Shown: positions 22,556-35,357, counted from the stretch's first letter. The stretch is 64,000 nt of DNA from Euryodendron excelsum (GCA_033060915.1 CM065394.1:12109001-12173000), one strand, 5' to 3'. Made by a program: numbers and translations. The notes: generated from the sequence alone by a model not told the origin.

Positions 22556-23956
22556 AGCAATCTGGAACAAGCCTGGCGCATATGCTACATACGCCTGACC
22601 AAAGTTTGCCCTGGCATATGTAGCACATGTGCCAGTACTATACCATTGCCAGAATGACACATGGCACCCAGTGTATTGGGTAAATCTCGATGGTTGATCA
22701 AAATTTGGTTGATCTGATCAAAATTTGAGCATATATAGCATACGCTCCATCATCGAGAAGGTTCGTTTAAACTTTGTCTTGAAAATTGAGCAAACCGAGA
22801 AGGTTTTGAGGAAATCAGCTGCACCCGGGATGTTCTCCTAGGGCTTCCGGTGAACTTTATGTTTTCAAAAAGTTTGAATAGTGTTTGGAAGTGCGGGATA
22901 TCGTTTTAGGAAGTGTGCATAAAAGGACATCTTTGCGGAGCATCTGTGATACTCTTCGAGGGTGTTCGAAAGTAACTGTTTTTGTATCTTGTTATCGGGG
23001 CATTCGGGAAGTGATCTTTTCTATCGGGTTGTACCGTTAAATTTTTCCCAAATTTACGCATTTCACAAGTCGTTTGACGGTGCGCTTCAATCGGGGAATT
23101 GAAGAAAAAGTCGACCTTGGCAGAGCATCTGCGAGACGCTACAGGGGTTCTTGGAAGTTGTAGTTTTTGCACCGTACGATGAAGGGCTTCCGAGAGCGAT
23201 CTATCTAACCGAGCCGTATCAATGGAAGAATCTGTGGATGAGGTTTTGGAAATTTTCTAGGTTACACATTTCTGGAGTCATTTGACGACGCGTTATAACT
23301 AGGGAATCAAGAGAAAAGGCCATTTGGGCGGAGCGTCTGCGAGACGCTCCAGGGAGCCTTTATCAAGTGGTGGGTGTTTAGTGTTGTAAGGTTCTCCTTA
23401 GGTTAAATAATGGTGTGTGACAAGACTCGATGCTCAATATCCTAGGACTAGCATTGTTTCGGGGCGCATTTGGGTTGTGAGGGGTAAAATGGTCATTTGG
23501 GCTGGTTTTGGTTGAAAATGGTTAGGAATGGATTAGAGTGTTATGTTAAGCATGCTGGGTCATTCAAGGATGGTTTCAGGAAAGTCTTTTACCGTGCGGT
23601 GGGGTTTGTGCAGAGTTGGGGCATTCAAGGGTAAAACGGTCATTTTGACCAGAGTTAGCCGGAATGGGACCGAAATTAGACCGGATGGCGTACGGAGTAC
23701 GCCTAACAGTTTAGTAACATTTTAGAAGGGTGGAGTTACCATTTTAAGGGATTTTAAACTTTCTCAAAACATGCCTGGAGACCCAAGGGATAGGTTTGGT
23801 TATTAGGCTTCCATTGGGTCCCGTGGGCTCGAGTAGTGGTTGACTGACTGGATAGGGGTTTGAAAGTTGATTTAGGCTTGAATATGCTTATGAAGTTTTG
23901 AAAAGGAGTTTGGTCAGGCCGAAGATTACCAAGCGGGCAAAAATGGGGTGCTTACA

Positions 23957-23972
23957 ACTGCCCCTCTTTTTC
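23957..23972 (-). promoter_or_regulatory. Polypurine tract of internal 2
   Basis: Same 16 bases as at 14030, directly adjoining LTR C. Confidence 0.9.
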
Positions 23973-24089
23973 TATCTTTGCTTGTCGAAGATAGAAAATG
24001 AAAAAGGAAGGATCCCATGCTAACCGTGAGGCAATCGGAGGGACTGGTGTTGAAAGACTTTGGAGAGTAAGTTATCTCGAACTGACATT

Positions 24090-24370
24090 TCGTTAGGTGG
24101 GATGGTGTTCCTCTGAGAAGTTTTAGGGCTAACGTCTAGACATTGATTCTTCTTAAATTGACACTCCTTCTGGCGGAATGCTACTCCTCCGAAAAAGTTC
24201 AAGGTTGATGTTTGGAAATTTATTCTTCTTGCACTGACACTCTGTCTGGCGGGATGCTGCTCTTTTGGAGAGGTTTAACGTTAATATCCTGAAATTGAAT
24301 CTTCTTGAACAGATGCTCAGTCTGGTGATATGCTACTCCTCTAAGGAGGTTCAAGGTAGATATCTGCTTT
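24090..24370. repeat. About 90-base tandem repeats, internal 2
   Basis: Colinear with 14150-14440, with scattered substitutions. Confidence 0.78.
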
Positions 24371-24760
24371 TAATGGGGAAAGCTAGGAAACCAAATCTGC
24401 TTTTTCAGAGGAAGCTTGGAAACCCAATCTTCTTTTTCAAAGGAAGCTCTAAAACCCAATTTGCTTTTTCAAAGGAAGCTCAGAAACCCAATTTGCTTTT
24501 TCAGTGGAAGCTCTGTAACCCAATCTGCTTTTTTAGGGATGCTCTAAAACCCAGTCTGCGTTTTCGGATGAAGCTTAGAAACCCAATCTGCTTTTTCGGA
24601 GGAAGCTCTAAAACCCAAATATGCTTTTTCAGAGGAAGCTTTGAAACCCAATTTGCTTTTTCAAGGGAATCTCTGAAACCCAATATGCTTTTTCGGAGGA
24701 AACTTTGAAACCCAATCTGATTTTTAGGGGAAAGCTCAGAAACCCAATCTTTGCTTATAT
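24370..24760. repeat. About 32-base satellite-like array, internal 2 (short form)
   Basis: About twelve units of the family at 14440-16130, ending in the same AACCCAATCTTTGCT(T/G)ATATAAGG boundary. Array length differs about fourfold between two otherwise similar units. Confidence 0.93.
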
Positions 24761-27719
24761 AAGGGATCTGCTTGTAGTTTTTTTGTCTTGAATGTTGGAG
24801 AAGATGACATTGGCTGCTTCTTGGATTGAGATTTTTGGAGAACAATGATCTTTTGATGTGTTGATTGTTGACTTTTACCTCTGACTGGCATGACATAATT
24901 CTGGGTTAGGTGCTTCCTAGGATTCTTGAATTTGGTTTTGAAGGGGGTGAGGCCTCCTTTTGAAAGGTTTGAAGTATTTAGAAGGTTGGACATCTATAGG
25001 TCAGTTTTTCTTGAATGGATCAGCTGGTTTGCAATTGAATGGGAAGTGTAGGGTGGGCCATTACCCCAGTTTTTATGATTTGAAGAGGTCGAGTTAGGTT
25101 AACATTAATTGGGGTGGTCGAGGGTGGGTCGTTGCCCTATTCTCTATGGTTTTGAAAAGGTTTAAGGTTGATTGGGGAGGTCGAGGGTGATTCAGTGCCC
25201 CATTCTCTATTTATTGTTGTCTATGGATGATAATTCAGGTTTTATGGGGTGTACACCATTTCTTTTGCAAAGTGTTTGGATTATGGACGACAAACCTTCC
25301 AGAATGTTGTGCTTCTACTTCGAAACACCTTTTCTTTTGTAATCACTTTAATATTTGTCAATGTATTTTGTTAGACATGTTATTTGGTATATACTGTATA
25401 AGTCCACTATAGGTTAAAATGAATGCATATCATACTTTTGGATGAATGTACAGACTGATACATGTCATACTTTTTGATGAATGCAAAAGGATAGACTTAA
25501 ACGTAAGTCATGTTTTTTTATGGATGCTCATGTAGGGATAGAATTGAATGCATGTCATACTTTTTTATGAACGCATAGAGATGGATTTTGATTACGTATC
25601 ATACTTTTTTATGAATGCACATACATGAATGCATATCATACTTTTTGATGAATGCATAGAGATAGATTTTTAATGCATGTCATACTTTTTGATAAATGCA
25701 CAAATAGGAATGGAATTGGATGCATGTCATACTTTATTATGAACGCACGAATAAAATTGAACCTCACAGGAATTGTATGGATGTCTAAGTTATACATGTC
25801 ATGAATGCACAAGTACTGTGTGAATACAGGATATTTATTAAGAATGCCCCAGGCTCATACTCTCGGGATTCTGCTTTCCTTCAAGGATCCTGCCCCTTTG
25901 ATTTTGTCCCATTCTTGTGGGGCTGTGATAGCATGTGCACCATTCTCAAGGGATCTTAACTTTTTGGGTTGCTGCAATCTTATCCCTGCTTTCTATAAGG
26001 TTACTGTTTGGGGATTTTCTATTCTCACTTCATTTTCTCCCTCAGATCTTCATATTTCACTAGAGCTTGAGCGACAACTTGCCTACCCTTTGCAGGGTGA
26101 TAAATAGCTTGGCTCTCAATCCTAAAAGACTTCTTTTAGGACCGTAATGTAGGCCAGGTTTGGTGGTTGTAAGAAATGAAAGGATCTTTAGGCTCAAAGA
26201 TTTTCTTTTAGTGGGTTGTTTAAACCAAAACCATCTGAGCACACCTCGAAACATGACATTACCCCTACATTCCTACTCGTTCTTCTTCTTCTTCTTCTTC
26301 AGTTTTTTTTTTTTTTTTTTTTTGAAACTGGTCTTCCTATTGTTTAGGCTTATTTAGACTAAGCAATTTTCTTTGATTAGAGAGGACTTTAATTTGAACA
26401 GTAAAGTGGGCTAGGTTAAAGGGTTTATGAACAAAGGGATATAAAGTCTAAAACATTATCACTTATAGGCTTCCGAAAGACCCATGATCACCTTTGGCAA
26501 TTTTAACTTCCATTTCCTTCTCCCTTCTTCCCTTCTTACCCTTTTTTTCTTTTGGACTTTTTTCTTCCTTCTAATTAGAACTTTTTCATAGAAACTTGTA
26601 CCTATGTTGACTTTTAGAGGTGCCAACGTTTTCATTTCTACTTTGGGATGACATTACCTTTTCTATTTTTTTTTCTTCTTTTTTTTTTTTTTTTTACGTG
26701 TCATCCGGGACTCTTCTTTGCATCAAAACTTGCTGCTATGGTTGTTCTTAGAGATGTTGCCATTGTCATATCCTCTTGGGAATCACCATCTTCATTGCTC
26801 ATTAGTTCTTATTTATGGTTTTTGCTTGAACCCAGTGTGGGTGATGATCATTGGGTCGGTATATATTTTTTCCAAAGTATGTGACCGGCTCAAGTGGGCT
26901 CTGCAAGGGGTTGTCTCCGACTGTATGGTAGTAGAACTGGGGCCTCTCTTCATTTTAGATTAAATTGCTTAGTCCATAAAGCCTTTTTTCAAACTTTAGA
27001 CAACATTTCTAAATAAATCCCTGTACTTTCCATCAAATAAACCATTATACTCTTTCCCCAATATGGGGGATGGTTCTTGGTTTGGGGATATCTGAATGAA
27101 AATTACTTACGGCTCTAGTGGGCTGAGCAGAGGGAGGTATTTATTTCTTTTAGAAGGATTGAACAATGGCTTCTCTTCATTTTGGGAGCTCGGCTATCCA
27201 TCGCTTAGCTAGGATATTGTTCAAGTGTCGCATCTTTAGTAAGCTCTGCATTTCATTGTTGAGTCTATCTTGCTCCTCTCTTTCATTCTCTATCTTTCTC
27301 TCAAAGGTTTTAATCTCCGTTGAAGGGGTTGCCCATGCTATCCCATCCTTTAAGCCGAGTCATTACAGATTGGGGAAGAATCCTTAAATGCAATCATTAT
27401 CCAAGAGAGTATGAGTCAAAGGGAGTGAATTAGAGCCCTTCATTTTTATTTCATCTTTTTTTTTTTACATAGCATGGCCTTAATTAAAGCATAAGCATAA
27501 AACAGGAATAAGGGCAGGAAAAGTAGGAGATAGGAAGGGAAGTAGATGATTACAGAAAACATCCCTTTTTCTTTTTGGGATTATACTCTCCACTTGCCAG
27601 GTGCCTCATTGGGTTACGCAAGGTTGATCGAGTTGCTATCTGTAGCTTTCAGGGCGCCAGTGGTGATGGTGTAGTGGTGGACCACTTTTTCTTTCCACTT
27701 TTTTTGCTTCAGATGCAGT
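24761..27719 (-). other. Noncoding internal 2 sequence
   Basis: Sequence left of 26379 matches internal 1. The part 26379-28005 is absent there but related to F and Big (for example 26940-27360 against 62980-63440). Contains CATGTCATACTTTT repeats at 25415-25760 and poly-T at 26300-26323 and 26680-26694. No pol-type motif on either strand. Confidence 0.65.
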
Positions 27720-28600
27720 GCCTCACTTACCCTCTAGGACTTGCAGCTTCTCAATGTTATCCTTTCCTTTGCCGGGACTGTCTAGATCATCCTCATCTCC
27801 TGTGATAAAATTGATGGTGTGGTCAGGTAGTGGGCAGGAAGTTACAGGAGTTGGGTTGGCTTCTTGTGTGCCAATAACTTTTGAGTCAATTAAGTCCTGA
27901 ATTTTATGGCTCAAAGAGAAGCATTCCTCAGTGTCATGACCCTGGCCACCTGAATAATATTCGTAGGTTGCTGCTAAGTTGAAGTTGGGCGATAAGGGAT
28001 TGGGCAGAGGCCCAAAGGGTATAAGCTTTAGGTGTCCTGCTGCTAGGAGGCCATAATAAGTTATGGTTTTTGTGCAAACAAGTTTAGTAAAAACTCGATT
28101 TCTCTAGCTAGTTCTCTTAGGTCGAAAGGGTGTCTTAGATGTTTCTGAAGACCGAGGATTAGGTTCTGGCATAATAATGGTTGGGTCAATGGCTTGAAAA
28201 TTGAGGAGGTTTTGGATTTTTTGTTTCAAAATGGGACAATTTTCTGTGTCATGGCCGGGTGAGTTGGAATGGTATTCACATGATAGATTAAGACTATATG
28301 ATTTGGGGGTCTGGTTGAAGATAGGCATGGGAGGTACCGGGATGGGATGATTGGCTTGGCAAACTCGACGGTAGGCAGTGGTTAGAGAGCAAGCCAATGG
28401 GGTGTAATCTCGATCTTTTCCCTTGGTCCTTTTTTGGAGGACAATATGATTTTTTATGCGTTTGGACCAGGAGAGCTTCCGCCTGCTCATCGAGCATTAT
28501 GCCTACATGGGATAGGAGCAAAGAGACCATTGTTTCTATTTTGGTCATCCTATTCCCAAGTCCTCTTATTTCTTTCAGTAGCTGAGCCTGGCCTTGCTTA
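27720..28600 (-). pseudogene. gag: Gag remnant of internal 2 with two knuckles
   Basis: From the N-terminus: helical region (MTKIETMVSLLLSHVGIM, from 28548), a frame change near 28400, first knuckle CEYHSNSPGHDTENC (about 28235-28280), then PxNPLSPNFNLAATYEYYS and a second knuckle with GHDTEEC (27924-27968, first Cys replaced by Tyr). It is followed by HKIQDLID and PLPDHTIN, which also occur in Big. The conventional gag core before the first knuckle is not seen. Confidence 0.7.
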
Positions 28601-29568
28601 AAGGCCTAGCTGGGTGGCATATTGAATGACTCCATGGATGTTATGAATTTTGAAATGAGTAATTGCTTCTTTTTGGGATGGCGACCTAAAATGCAAGCAG
28701 TCTCACCGAAACTATTGCTAGTCTTTTGATGAGATTGGGGGGGGGGGGGGAATAGAAAATAAAGAAAAACAACATAAAATGATTATATGTTGGGTTTTGG
28801 ATTTGGAAAGATTTTATGCAATGCATGGCCTAAAGGTGCTCCTGCCTTTTGAGGGAAACTAAGCATGATGCTTTGGCTCTCGTTTGGAGATAGGGAGTTG
28901 CCCCTACATGCAATACTATACCTGTGCAAGCCTGTTCATTTATGCATTCATTCACTTGACAACAAGAACTATTTTATTACGATGAATTCTCTTTTATATA
29001 TAAGATTTTTAAAAAATACATCGAAATGGGGAGGGAGAACATTTTCCTTGGGACTTCCATCTACTCTATTTTTACATCGTGGGATCTTAAACTACTCTTG
29101 AGTCTTTGGATTTGCCTTCTTGAACAAAAGTTGGTAGGAGAACTTGATCTTGAATTGCCCCTTCGTCTTCCTAGCGACCTTATCTCCATGAGCAAAGAGG
29201 GATTAGAGCCCCTCTTTATAAGATGACTTTGATGCATGCCATGAATCCTTAGGGTCTCTTAGTACCCTTAGGAGTTTTGGGTTGGCTTGATTTGAGTGAG
29301 AATGTCTTTAGGCCTTCCTCTAGGGGTTGATTACATGGATGGAGATGCAATGATTTGAGTTACTTTGGGAACTCTTGTTTTGAAATGGATTTTGATGCTG
29401 GAACGGTTATGATGCATGTACATAATAAAATGGGAAGAACAAGATATATAAAGAAAAATAAAGCGGTCGCCTTTTCCTTCTTGGTTTTGAAGTTGACGCA
29501 TGTTTCCTAATTTTGGCAGAGGTTTGGCTATGCATGACGTGCTAAATGAGCATGAGGTTAGGGATTTA

Positions 29569-29919
29569 CTAATGCTTTCTAAACGGCTGAGATCCCAAAC
29601 CTTCAAGCCTCCGGCGTCCACCCCCGAAACGGTGAACTCCATCTTTGGTTGGTGGTTCAAGCGGGGGAACTATCAAGAGACCGTAAGCTAAGAAACTGAC
29701 ACAGCATCCACCCACAGTCAATATACTGTTCCCCCTTCTTTCTAGAAGGGTAGTAATCAGGTAATATATGTAGAATGCAAATGCAAGTGAGCGTACCAAG
29801 TGTGTGTGGTGTTTTGTGAAAATGGAGGAAAGGACCCAACAATACACATCACATCCCATCCATTCATCACATACAAGATGGTAAATAAGACATGAAATAA
29901 AATGTGAACAAAGGTCCAC
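29569..29919 (-). CDS. Conserved short leader ORF (internal 2)
   Basis: 116 codons, same length as the internal 1 copy and with the same GGCC...FLAYGLLIVPPLE block. Translation is unproven. Confidence 0.3.
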   Translation of the reverse strand: MDLCSHFISCLIYHLVCDEWMGCDVYCWVLSSIFTKHHTHLVRSLAFAFYIYYLITTLLERRGNSILTVGGCCVSFLAYGLLIVPPLEPPTKDGVHRFGGGRRRLEGLGSQPFRKH

Positions 29920-29997
29920 CTACAAAAGAAAGATGCAAAGAGTTAATAACTTTTTGAAAAACTCAATGCAAGGTAAAATGGATGGTCAATTCAAGAG

Positions 29998-30002
29998 CAT
30001 GA
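29998..30002. repeat. Target site duplication CATGA (left) of solo LTR I
   Basis: Matches 35182-35186. Internal 1 has a single CATGA at the same place (gagCATGAatgtaag). Confidence 0.95.
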
Positions 30003-31059
30003 TGTCGCGCCCAGATTTTTTGCGCTTGAGGAATACACACACAAGCGGGAAAAATATTGTACTCTCTTGTTAGAACTCACCCTCCTATAAGAATGAGTGC
30101 GACTAGGTTTGAATTGAAAATTAGATTTGAATAAAGGGCTTTTAGACAAGATTTGGAGTCGCCACCTAACTTGATTAAGGTGAATTAGGTCACCTAAAAA
30201 CTAAGCACAATCCGAAGACTATACATAGGGTTTTTGGAAAACGATTTTGAAAATATCTCCTCAAGAGAGGGTTTTTAAGAAAACAAGTTGTTTGGCAACC
30301 TTTAGGAAACATTTAAGCCCTTTTTGAAAATAAACTCCTTTTGGTTTTTCGAAATCAGTGATCGAGGTCCGGAGGTTGGTTATGTATTGGGAAGACGCAC
30401 TAAGCCATCACCCTATCCTGCCCTTGCGGTATCTACATGTCAATCTACCATAGATTCACCTATGAGAGTCTTTAACTAACAAATATTCAATCCTATCCAC
30501 TTTAGAAAATAATGTTTAGAAAAACATGATACATGATATGCAAGTGCAAGAAAAGAGAGTTGATTTGAAAATAGATTAGAAAAGAATTTGATTTGATTTG
30601 ATTTGAAAAGAAAGAGATAGAAGTTTGAATTTGGAAAAAAAGATTTTGGAAATTGAAATTGAAGATTGAAAATAGAAATAGATCATGGAATTGGAAACTT
30701 GAAGAAAATTATAGAATTGAAGATTTGAAAAAGATTGTGGAAATAAGAATTTAAAAAATGCGGTGGAAATAGAAACTTGACAAAGGTTGTGGAAATAGAA
30801 ACTTGAAAAAGGTTATGACTGCACCCATGAGGGTTGCCTACGTATCCTTTTGGAGGAATCAGGTCAGTCGTAGTTCGGATAAGAGTCCAATTGAAAATAG
30901 AAAATATGATTGGAAGAAAAAGATTTAGTTGGAAATTGGATTGGAAGATTGAAAGATTGAACTTTGATTGGAAGATCTGGAAAGACTTGACTTTGGAAAA
31001 CTTGGTTTTAGGAAACCTAGACTTAAGGACTTAGAAAACAAAGATTGGATTTGACTTGG

Positions 31060-31760
31060 AAAGATTCTAGAAAAGAATTAACTTAAATATTCGACTTGGA
31101 AAATTAGGAAAGCTTGGATTTAGGAAGGGTTTAAATTTGGGAAGTTCCATTTTAGGAAAGTTTTGAATTAGGAAAAGTTCGAATTAGGAAAATATCATTT
31201 TAGGAAAGATTTCAAATTGGAAAAGTTTTCAAATTAGGAAAGTGTTGGATTAAGAAATTTTTGAAATAGGAAACATTTCGTTTTAAGAAAGTTTTGAAAT
31301 TGGAAAGTTTTGAATTTAGAATGTTTTGAAGTAGGGAAGTTTTGAAAGTTGGAAAGTTTTAAGATTTGGATTGGGAAAGTTTAAAATATAGAAAGGTTTA
31401 GAATTTAGAAGGTTTGAGATTTAGAAAGTCTTAACTTAAGAAAGTTTTGAATTTAAAAAGCTTTGGATTTGGAAAGATATGAAATTTAGAAAGTTTAGGA
31501 TTTAGAAAGTTTTAGAGTTTGAGTTTTAGAAAATGTTGATATTAGGAAAGGTTAGAGTTTTAGAAAGATTTCAAAACTTAGGCTTGGAAAGTTAAGATTT
31601 GAAAAAGGAATGGAATTAGGAAAGGGTTGAATTAGGAAAGATTTAGACTAGGAAAGGATTGGATTTTGTTTCTAAAAGAGAAGATTTGATTTTGTTTCAA
31701 AAAACGGAGGGTGGGATCTAGTTTCCTAAATGGGAGATTGGATTTAGTTTTCTAAAGGAA
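31060..31760. repeat. GAAAG-type array, solo LTR I
   Basis: Units such as GAATTAGGAAAGTTTT and TTTAGAAAGTTTTGA, about 16-17 bases. A related purine-rich section with TTTTTGGAAAGTG units lies at 32000-32340. Confidence 0.75.
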
Positions 31761-33218
31761 AGATTTGATTTGACAAGGATTTGGAAGAGGAAGTTTTTAG
31801 AAACCCTAGATTTGGAAGACTATAGTTTTTACATAGAAAAGAGGTTTTGAAAATATGTATAGTTTTGATGTAGAAAACAAGAGGTTTTGGAAACCTAGGT
31901 TTTAAGGCAAGATTGAAAACCATGTTTATTTTTTGGAAAGAAAAATTAGGGTTTCCTAATTGTGGGTTCTAGGGCTTGACTTAGACACCAAGGAAAGAGT
32001 TTTTTGGAAAGTGTGTTTTTGGAAACGAAGATTTTGGAGGAAGATTCTACAGAGGAGTTCTTTACAAAGCGTATTTTCAAAAGAATGTTAGGAAGGAAAT
32101 TTTTGGAAAGTAAAACTTTAAGAGAGTTTTTGGAAAGAGTTTTTCTAGGAAGGAGACCTAGGGAACGTTTTTGGAAAGTGGACTTTGAAAAGAGCATTTT
32201 GGAAAGGGGTTTAAAAAGAGAAGTTTTAGAAAATAGATTTTTGAAGGAAGTTTTTAGAAAGCAATTTTGGAAAGAAGAGTTTTTTGGAAATGTGTTGAAA
32301 AAGAGGGCTTTAGAAGAAGATTTTTGATAAGAGAGTTTTTTGGAAAGTATAAAAACGTCTCACTTTCCCATAGCAATTCTAACCATAAGAGAGTTAGAAC
32401 CACTTTAAGAAAGTGGTTTTGAAAACAACAAGATTTGAAAATATGGACCATATTGGTCACTTTAAATATAGCACTTTCCTAAAGCAACCCTAGCCATGGA
32501 AAGGCTAGAATCACCCTATGATTGTGATTTTTAAACAAGTTTTGAAAAAGAAGATTTTGATACAATTTTGAAAACAAGTTTGAAAACGACTTTTGGAAGA
32601 ATGCAAGAATCATGATATGCACAATGCAAATTTGGGGTTGTGAATATACAAGGTTAAGGCTTCACCACATAATTAAGGGGGCCGAACCCACGTGGTCTCT
32701 GGTTAGACTAAAAGAAAGCCCCCGACACGGTGACCCTCTGATAGTTCAATCCTATACATGGACCGAGAATCCCCTTGTTTCAAGCATGCAAAGAAAGGGG
32801 GGAAAGAGATGGGGGATTAAAATAGAGAAATCCCAAGTGGGTTAGGAGAGAGAAGAGAAAGGGGGAAAATACAGAAACTTAAAGAGAAAGCCTACCGTAT
32901 ATCTTGTTTATTTTGCGCGCCTTGCTTTTCTTCGGTCTTTGCTTCACGTCAATCTTCACCTTGATCTTCGGGGACTCTTCTTCGATCTTCGAGAGCTTCG
33001 AGTTACAGTAGTCTAAGTCTTCAATGGAGGCTTGAGGCTAGTGTGTAAGTGTATGGGGGTGTGTATGAGTTTATAGGAGGCTAGGGTTTAGTGTATAATG
33101 GCTAGGGTTTGGAAAACCTAAAGAAGCTAGGGTTTTGGGAGTGTACGAGCTCTGTATATCAAAATATAGGATTTTTAGACTGAGTTTGCGGACCTCTTTC
33201 ACGCTGGAGGAGGCTCTG

Positions 33219-33226
33219 TATTTATA
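33219..33226 (-). promoter_or_regulatory. TATA box of solo LTR I
   Basis: Minus strand TATAAATA inside CTCTATAAATACAGAGCC. Conserved in E, the AGCTC solo LTR and the 5' LTR of Big. Confidence 0.7.
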
Positions 33227-33237
33227 GAGATGGGATA

Positions 33238-33345
33238 GACCTGGTGCCTGTTGTAGTGGCACTAGGCCAAAAATGCTTCTTGTGCCACTAGGAGTGGCGC
33301 GAGGCCAAATAATGGCTTGGCGCCACTACTAGTGGTGCCAGGCAA
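33238..33345 (-). promoter_or_regulatory. GGCGCC palindrome cluster, solo LTR I (decayed)
   Basis: Three imperfect inverted pairs built on GCGCCACT and AGTGGCGC, immediately upstream of the TATA box in element orientation. Several CG positions have changed to TG. Confidence 0.55.
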
Positions 33346-33689
33346 TTAGGAAACTATTAAGGTCGGCAAGCAACATATCTTTGACCAAATTTAGGCGCCT
33401 ATACTAGTGACTACCATGCAATTTTTAGCATGGCTTCACTAGGAGTGACTCTGGAAAGTTCGGGAATGATATAAGGGACCGGGATTGGCCCGGAAGGTTG
33501 GAAAAGGGCAAGAACACTTAGAACAGTGTCCCGGAGATATTTGTCTTGAAAATTAAGGATAGGATGTGTCGAAGGGGTTGACCGGACCATAGGGGCAAAA
33601 CGGTCAACCGGGTTTGAAAGCTACCAAGATGGGCTCGAAATGTCTTGAAAGAAGACTCAAGATTTGGAAACATTCTAAACAAAGGTTGC

Positions 33690-34040
33690 CGGTTTGATAC
33701 CCAGAGCCAGTGTGGTCGAAAAAGGTGACCGGCCCACCAGGGGCAAAACGGTCATTTCGTACCGAGGGTGCCAGAATTGATTCGAATGATCCAAAAAGGT
33801 AAAAAAAGGTTGAGAATACTATAGGAAGCATTCTCAGAAGGTTACCGGTCTAATACCGAGAGCCGACGTGGCTAAAAAAAGGCGACCGGCCTACCAGGGG
33901 CAAAATAGTCATTTTGCACTAGGTTTGCCAGAATTGACTCGGAATGATCCGGAAAGATAGAGGAAGGTCAAGAATACTATAAGAAGTATTCTTGGCAGGT
34001 TACCAGTTTGATATCCAGAGCTGGTGTGGTTCCCAGGGCA
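33690..34040. repeat. About 150-base repeats with a GGGGCAAAACGGTCATTTTG block
   Basis: Two full units and the start of a third, each running from GGTTTGATACCCAGAGCCGG-like sequence through the GGTCA block to a TACTATA(A/G)GAAG block. Related units occur in all other type I LTRs, and the GGTCA block also occurs in LTRs B and C. Confidence 0.8.
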
Positions 34041-34674
34041 TTCGAATGCCTAGGGACAAAATGGTCATTTTGACTGAAAAGTCTCGGAATTGGCCTGAAA
34101 CTGACTAGAAGGCACCTAATCATACTGGATTGCCTTTAAGATAATCTTGGAATGGTGGACTTACCATTCTGAGGACTTAGGTATGTTCTTAAGACACGTG
34201 CCGGAAAATGGTCGTAGGGGCAGTTTGGTCATTTTCCACCGAAGTGGGCTAGCAGGCACTGGTATTGACCTGGGTTTTGGGTGTTTCCGTCAGCCTGACG
34301 GTGGTCGCATGATACAGGAGTTTGTTGGCAATTCCCTATATCGACCTGTTTGCGAGTATTTCCGCTACTCTGATGGTTGCGATGTTTGCGAGTATTTCTG
34401 CTCCTCTGACGGTTCGCGATCATTTCCGAGACTGCCTGATCTCGGGAAGCTGCTAAAGAGACTTACGTCTGAGAATCAACTTTCTTGAAAGGCGTGCCTA
34501 AACAGACATTTATGCATTAGCGGGCTAGCAGGCGCCAAAGGTGGACAGTTCTACCATCTAGGGGACTTGGGATCTCGTCCTAGTCGACAAGTTTAAAGGG
34601 ACTTACCGTTTCGAAGATATTTTCTTCAAAAAACACGCTGGACCGTCTCAAGCAATAAACTGTCTCGAGAGAGG

Positions 34675-34990
34675 GATTGGAATTGGAATTGGAATTGGAA
34701 TTGGAAAGGGGACTTATCGTCTTCGGAAAGGCGCGCTTGATTTGGAATTGGAAAGGGGACTTACCGTCTTTGGAAAGACGTTCCTAATTTGGAATTGGAA
34801 AGGGGACTTACCATCTTCGGAAAGACGTGCCTGATTTGAACTTGGAAAGGGGACTTACCGTCTTCGGAAAGACGCGCCTGATTTGGAATAGATTTACCAT
34901 CTCGAAGAATCAACTATCTCAAGAGAGGGATTGGAATTGGAAACGAAAAAGAGACTTATCGTCTTCGGAAAGACGTGCCTGTTTTGGAAT
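34675..34990. repeat. About 50-base hairpin repeats in solo LTR I
   Basis: Starts with four GGAATT units, then units of GGAATTGGAAAGGGGACTTA and CCGTCTTCGGAAAGACG. CGTCTT and AAGACG can pair around CGGA in each unit. Confidence 0.82.
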
Positions 34991-35181
34991 TAGAAAGGAC
35001 AATGCCTCTAAGGGCATTTTGGTCATTATGCCTCTATTTGGGCCTGGTAGGGCCCGCGAAGCGATGAATTGATGGGATTAGACTTCGAAAGTTAATTTAG
35101 ATTAAAATATACCCCCAATGAGTTGAACACAAGTTTGGACAAAGTGGAGACCGCCGAGCGGTAAAAAATGGGGTGCTTACA

Positions 35182-35357
35182 CATGAATGTAAGTAATGAA
35201 TGCAAGTGATGACACTTATTTAAAAATTATTTTGGAAAATAAGATTTGTTTTGGAAACTTAGACAAATTTGAAAAGTGGATAAAACTGGACAAATTAACT
35301 GGAGATTCTAAGTGAGTGAAGGGTGAAAAGACATGTCAATGGCCTAACCCTATAAGT
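35182..35357 (-). other. Leader of internal 2 (second part) with right CATGA duplication
   Basis: 35182-35186 is the right copy of CATGA; the rest continues the leader colinear with 19678-19850. Confidence 0.9.

Larger units (their letters stand above)
19872..23956 (-). repeat. LTR C, type II, shared by internal 1 and internal 2
   Basis: Plus strand starts TGTCGTGCCTCGGTTTTTGG after a primer site and ends GGGTGCTTACA before a polypurine tract, so it is flanked by internal sequence on both sides. Length 4085. Colinear with LTR B; most of the length difference is in the TTAACC array and neighbouring sequence, which falls from about 570 bases to about 170. Confidence 0.92.
28601..30002 (-). other. 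Leader of internal 2 (first part)
   Basis: Colinear with the internal 1 leader. Contains a 14-base G run at 28737-28750 and the short conserved frame 29569-29919. Interrupted by a solo LTR at 30003 and resumes at 35182. Confidence 0.75.
30003..35181 (-). mobile_element. Solo LTR I (type I) in the leader of internal 2
   Basis: Starts TGTCGCGCCCAGATTTTTTG and ends GGGTGCTTACA; 5179 bases; no internal region on either side; CATGA duplicated at both edges. Contains a TATA box (33219), palindromes, about 150-base repeats with GGTCA blocks (33690-34040) and about 50-base repeats near its U3 end. Explained by insertion of a full element followed by LTR-LTR recombination. Confidence 0.95.
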
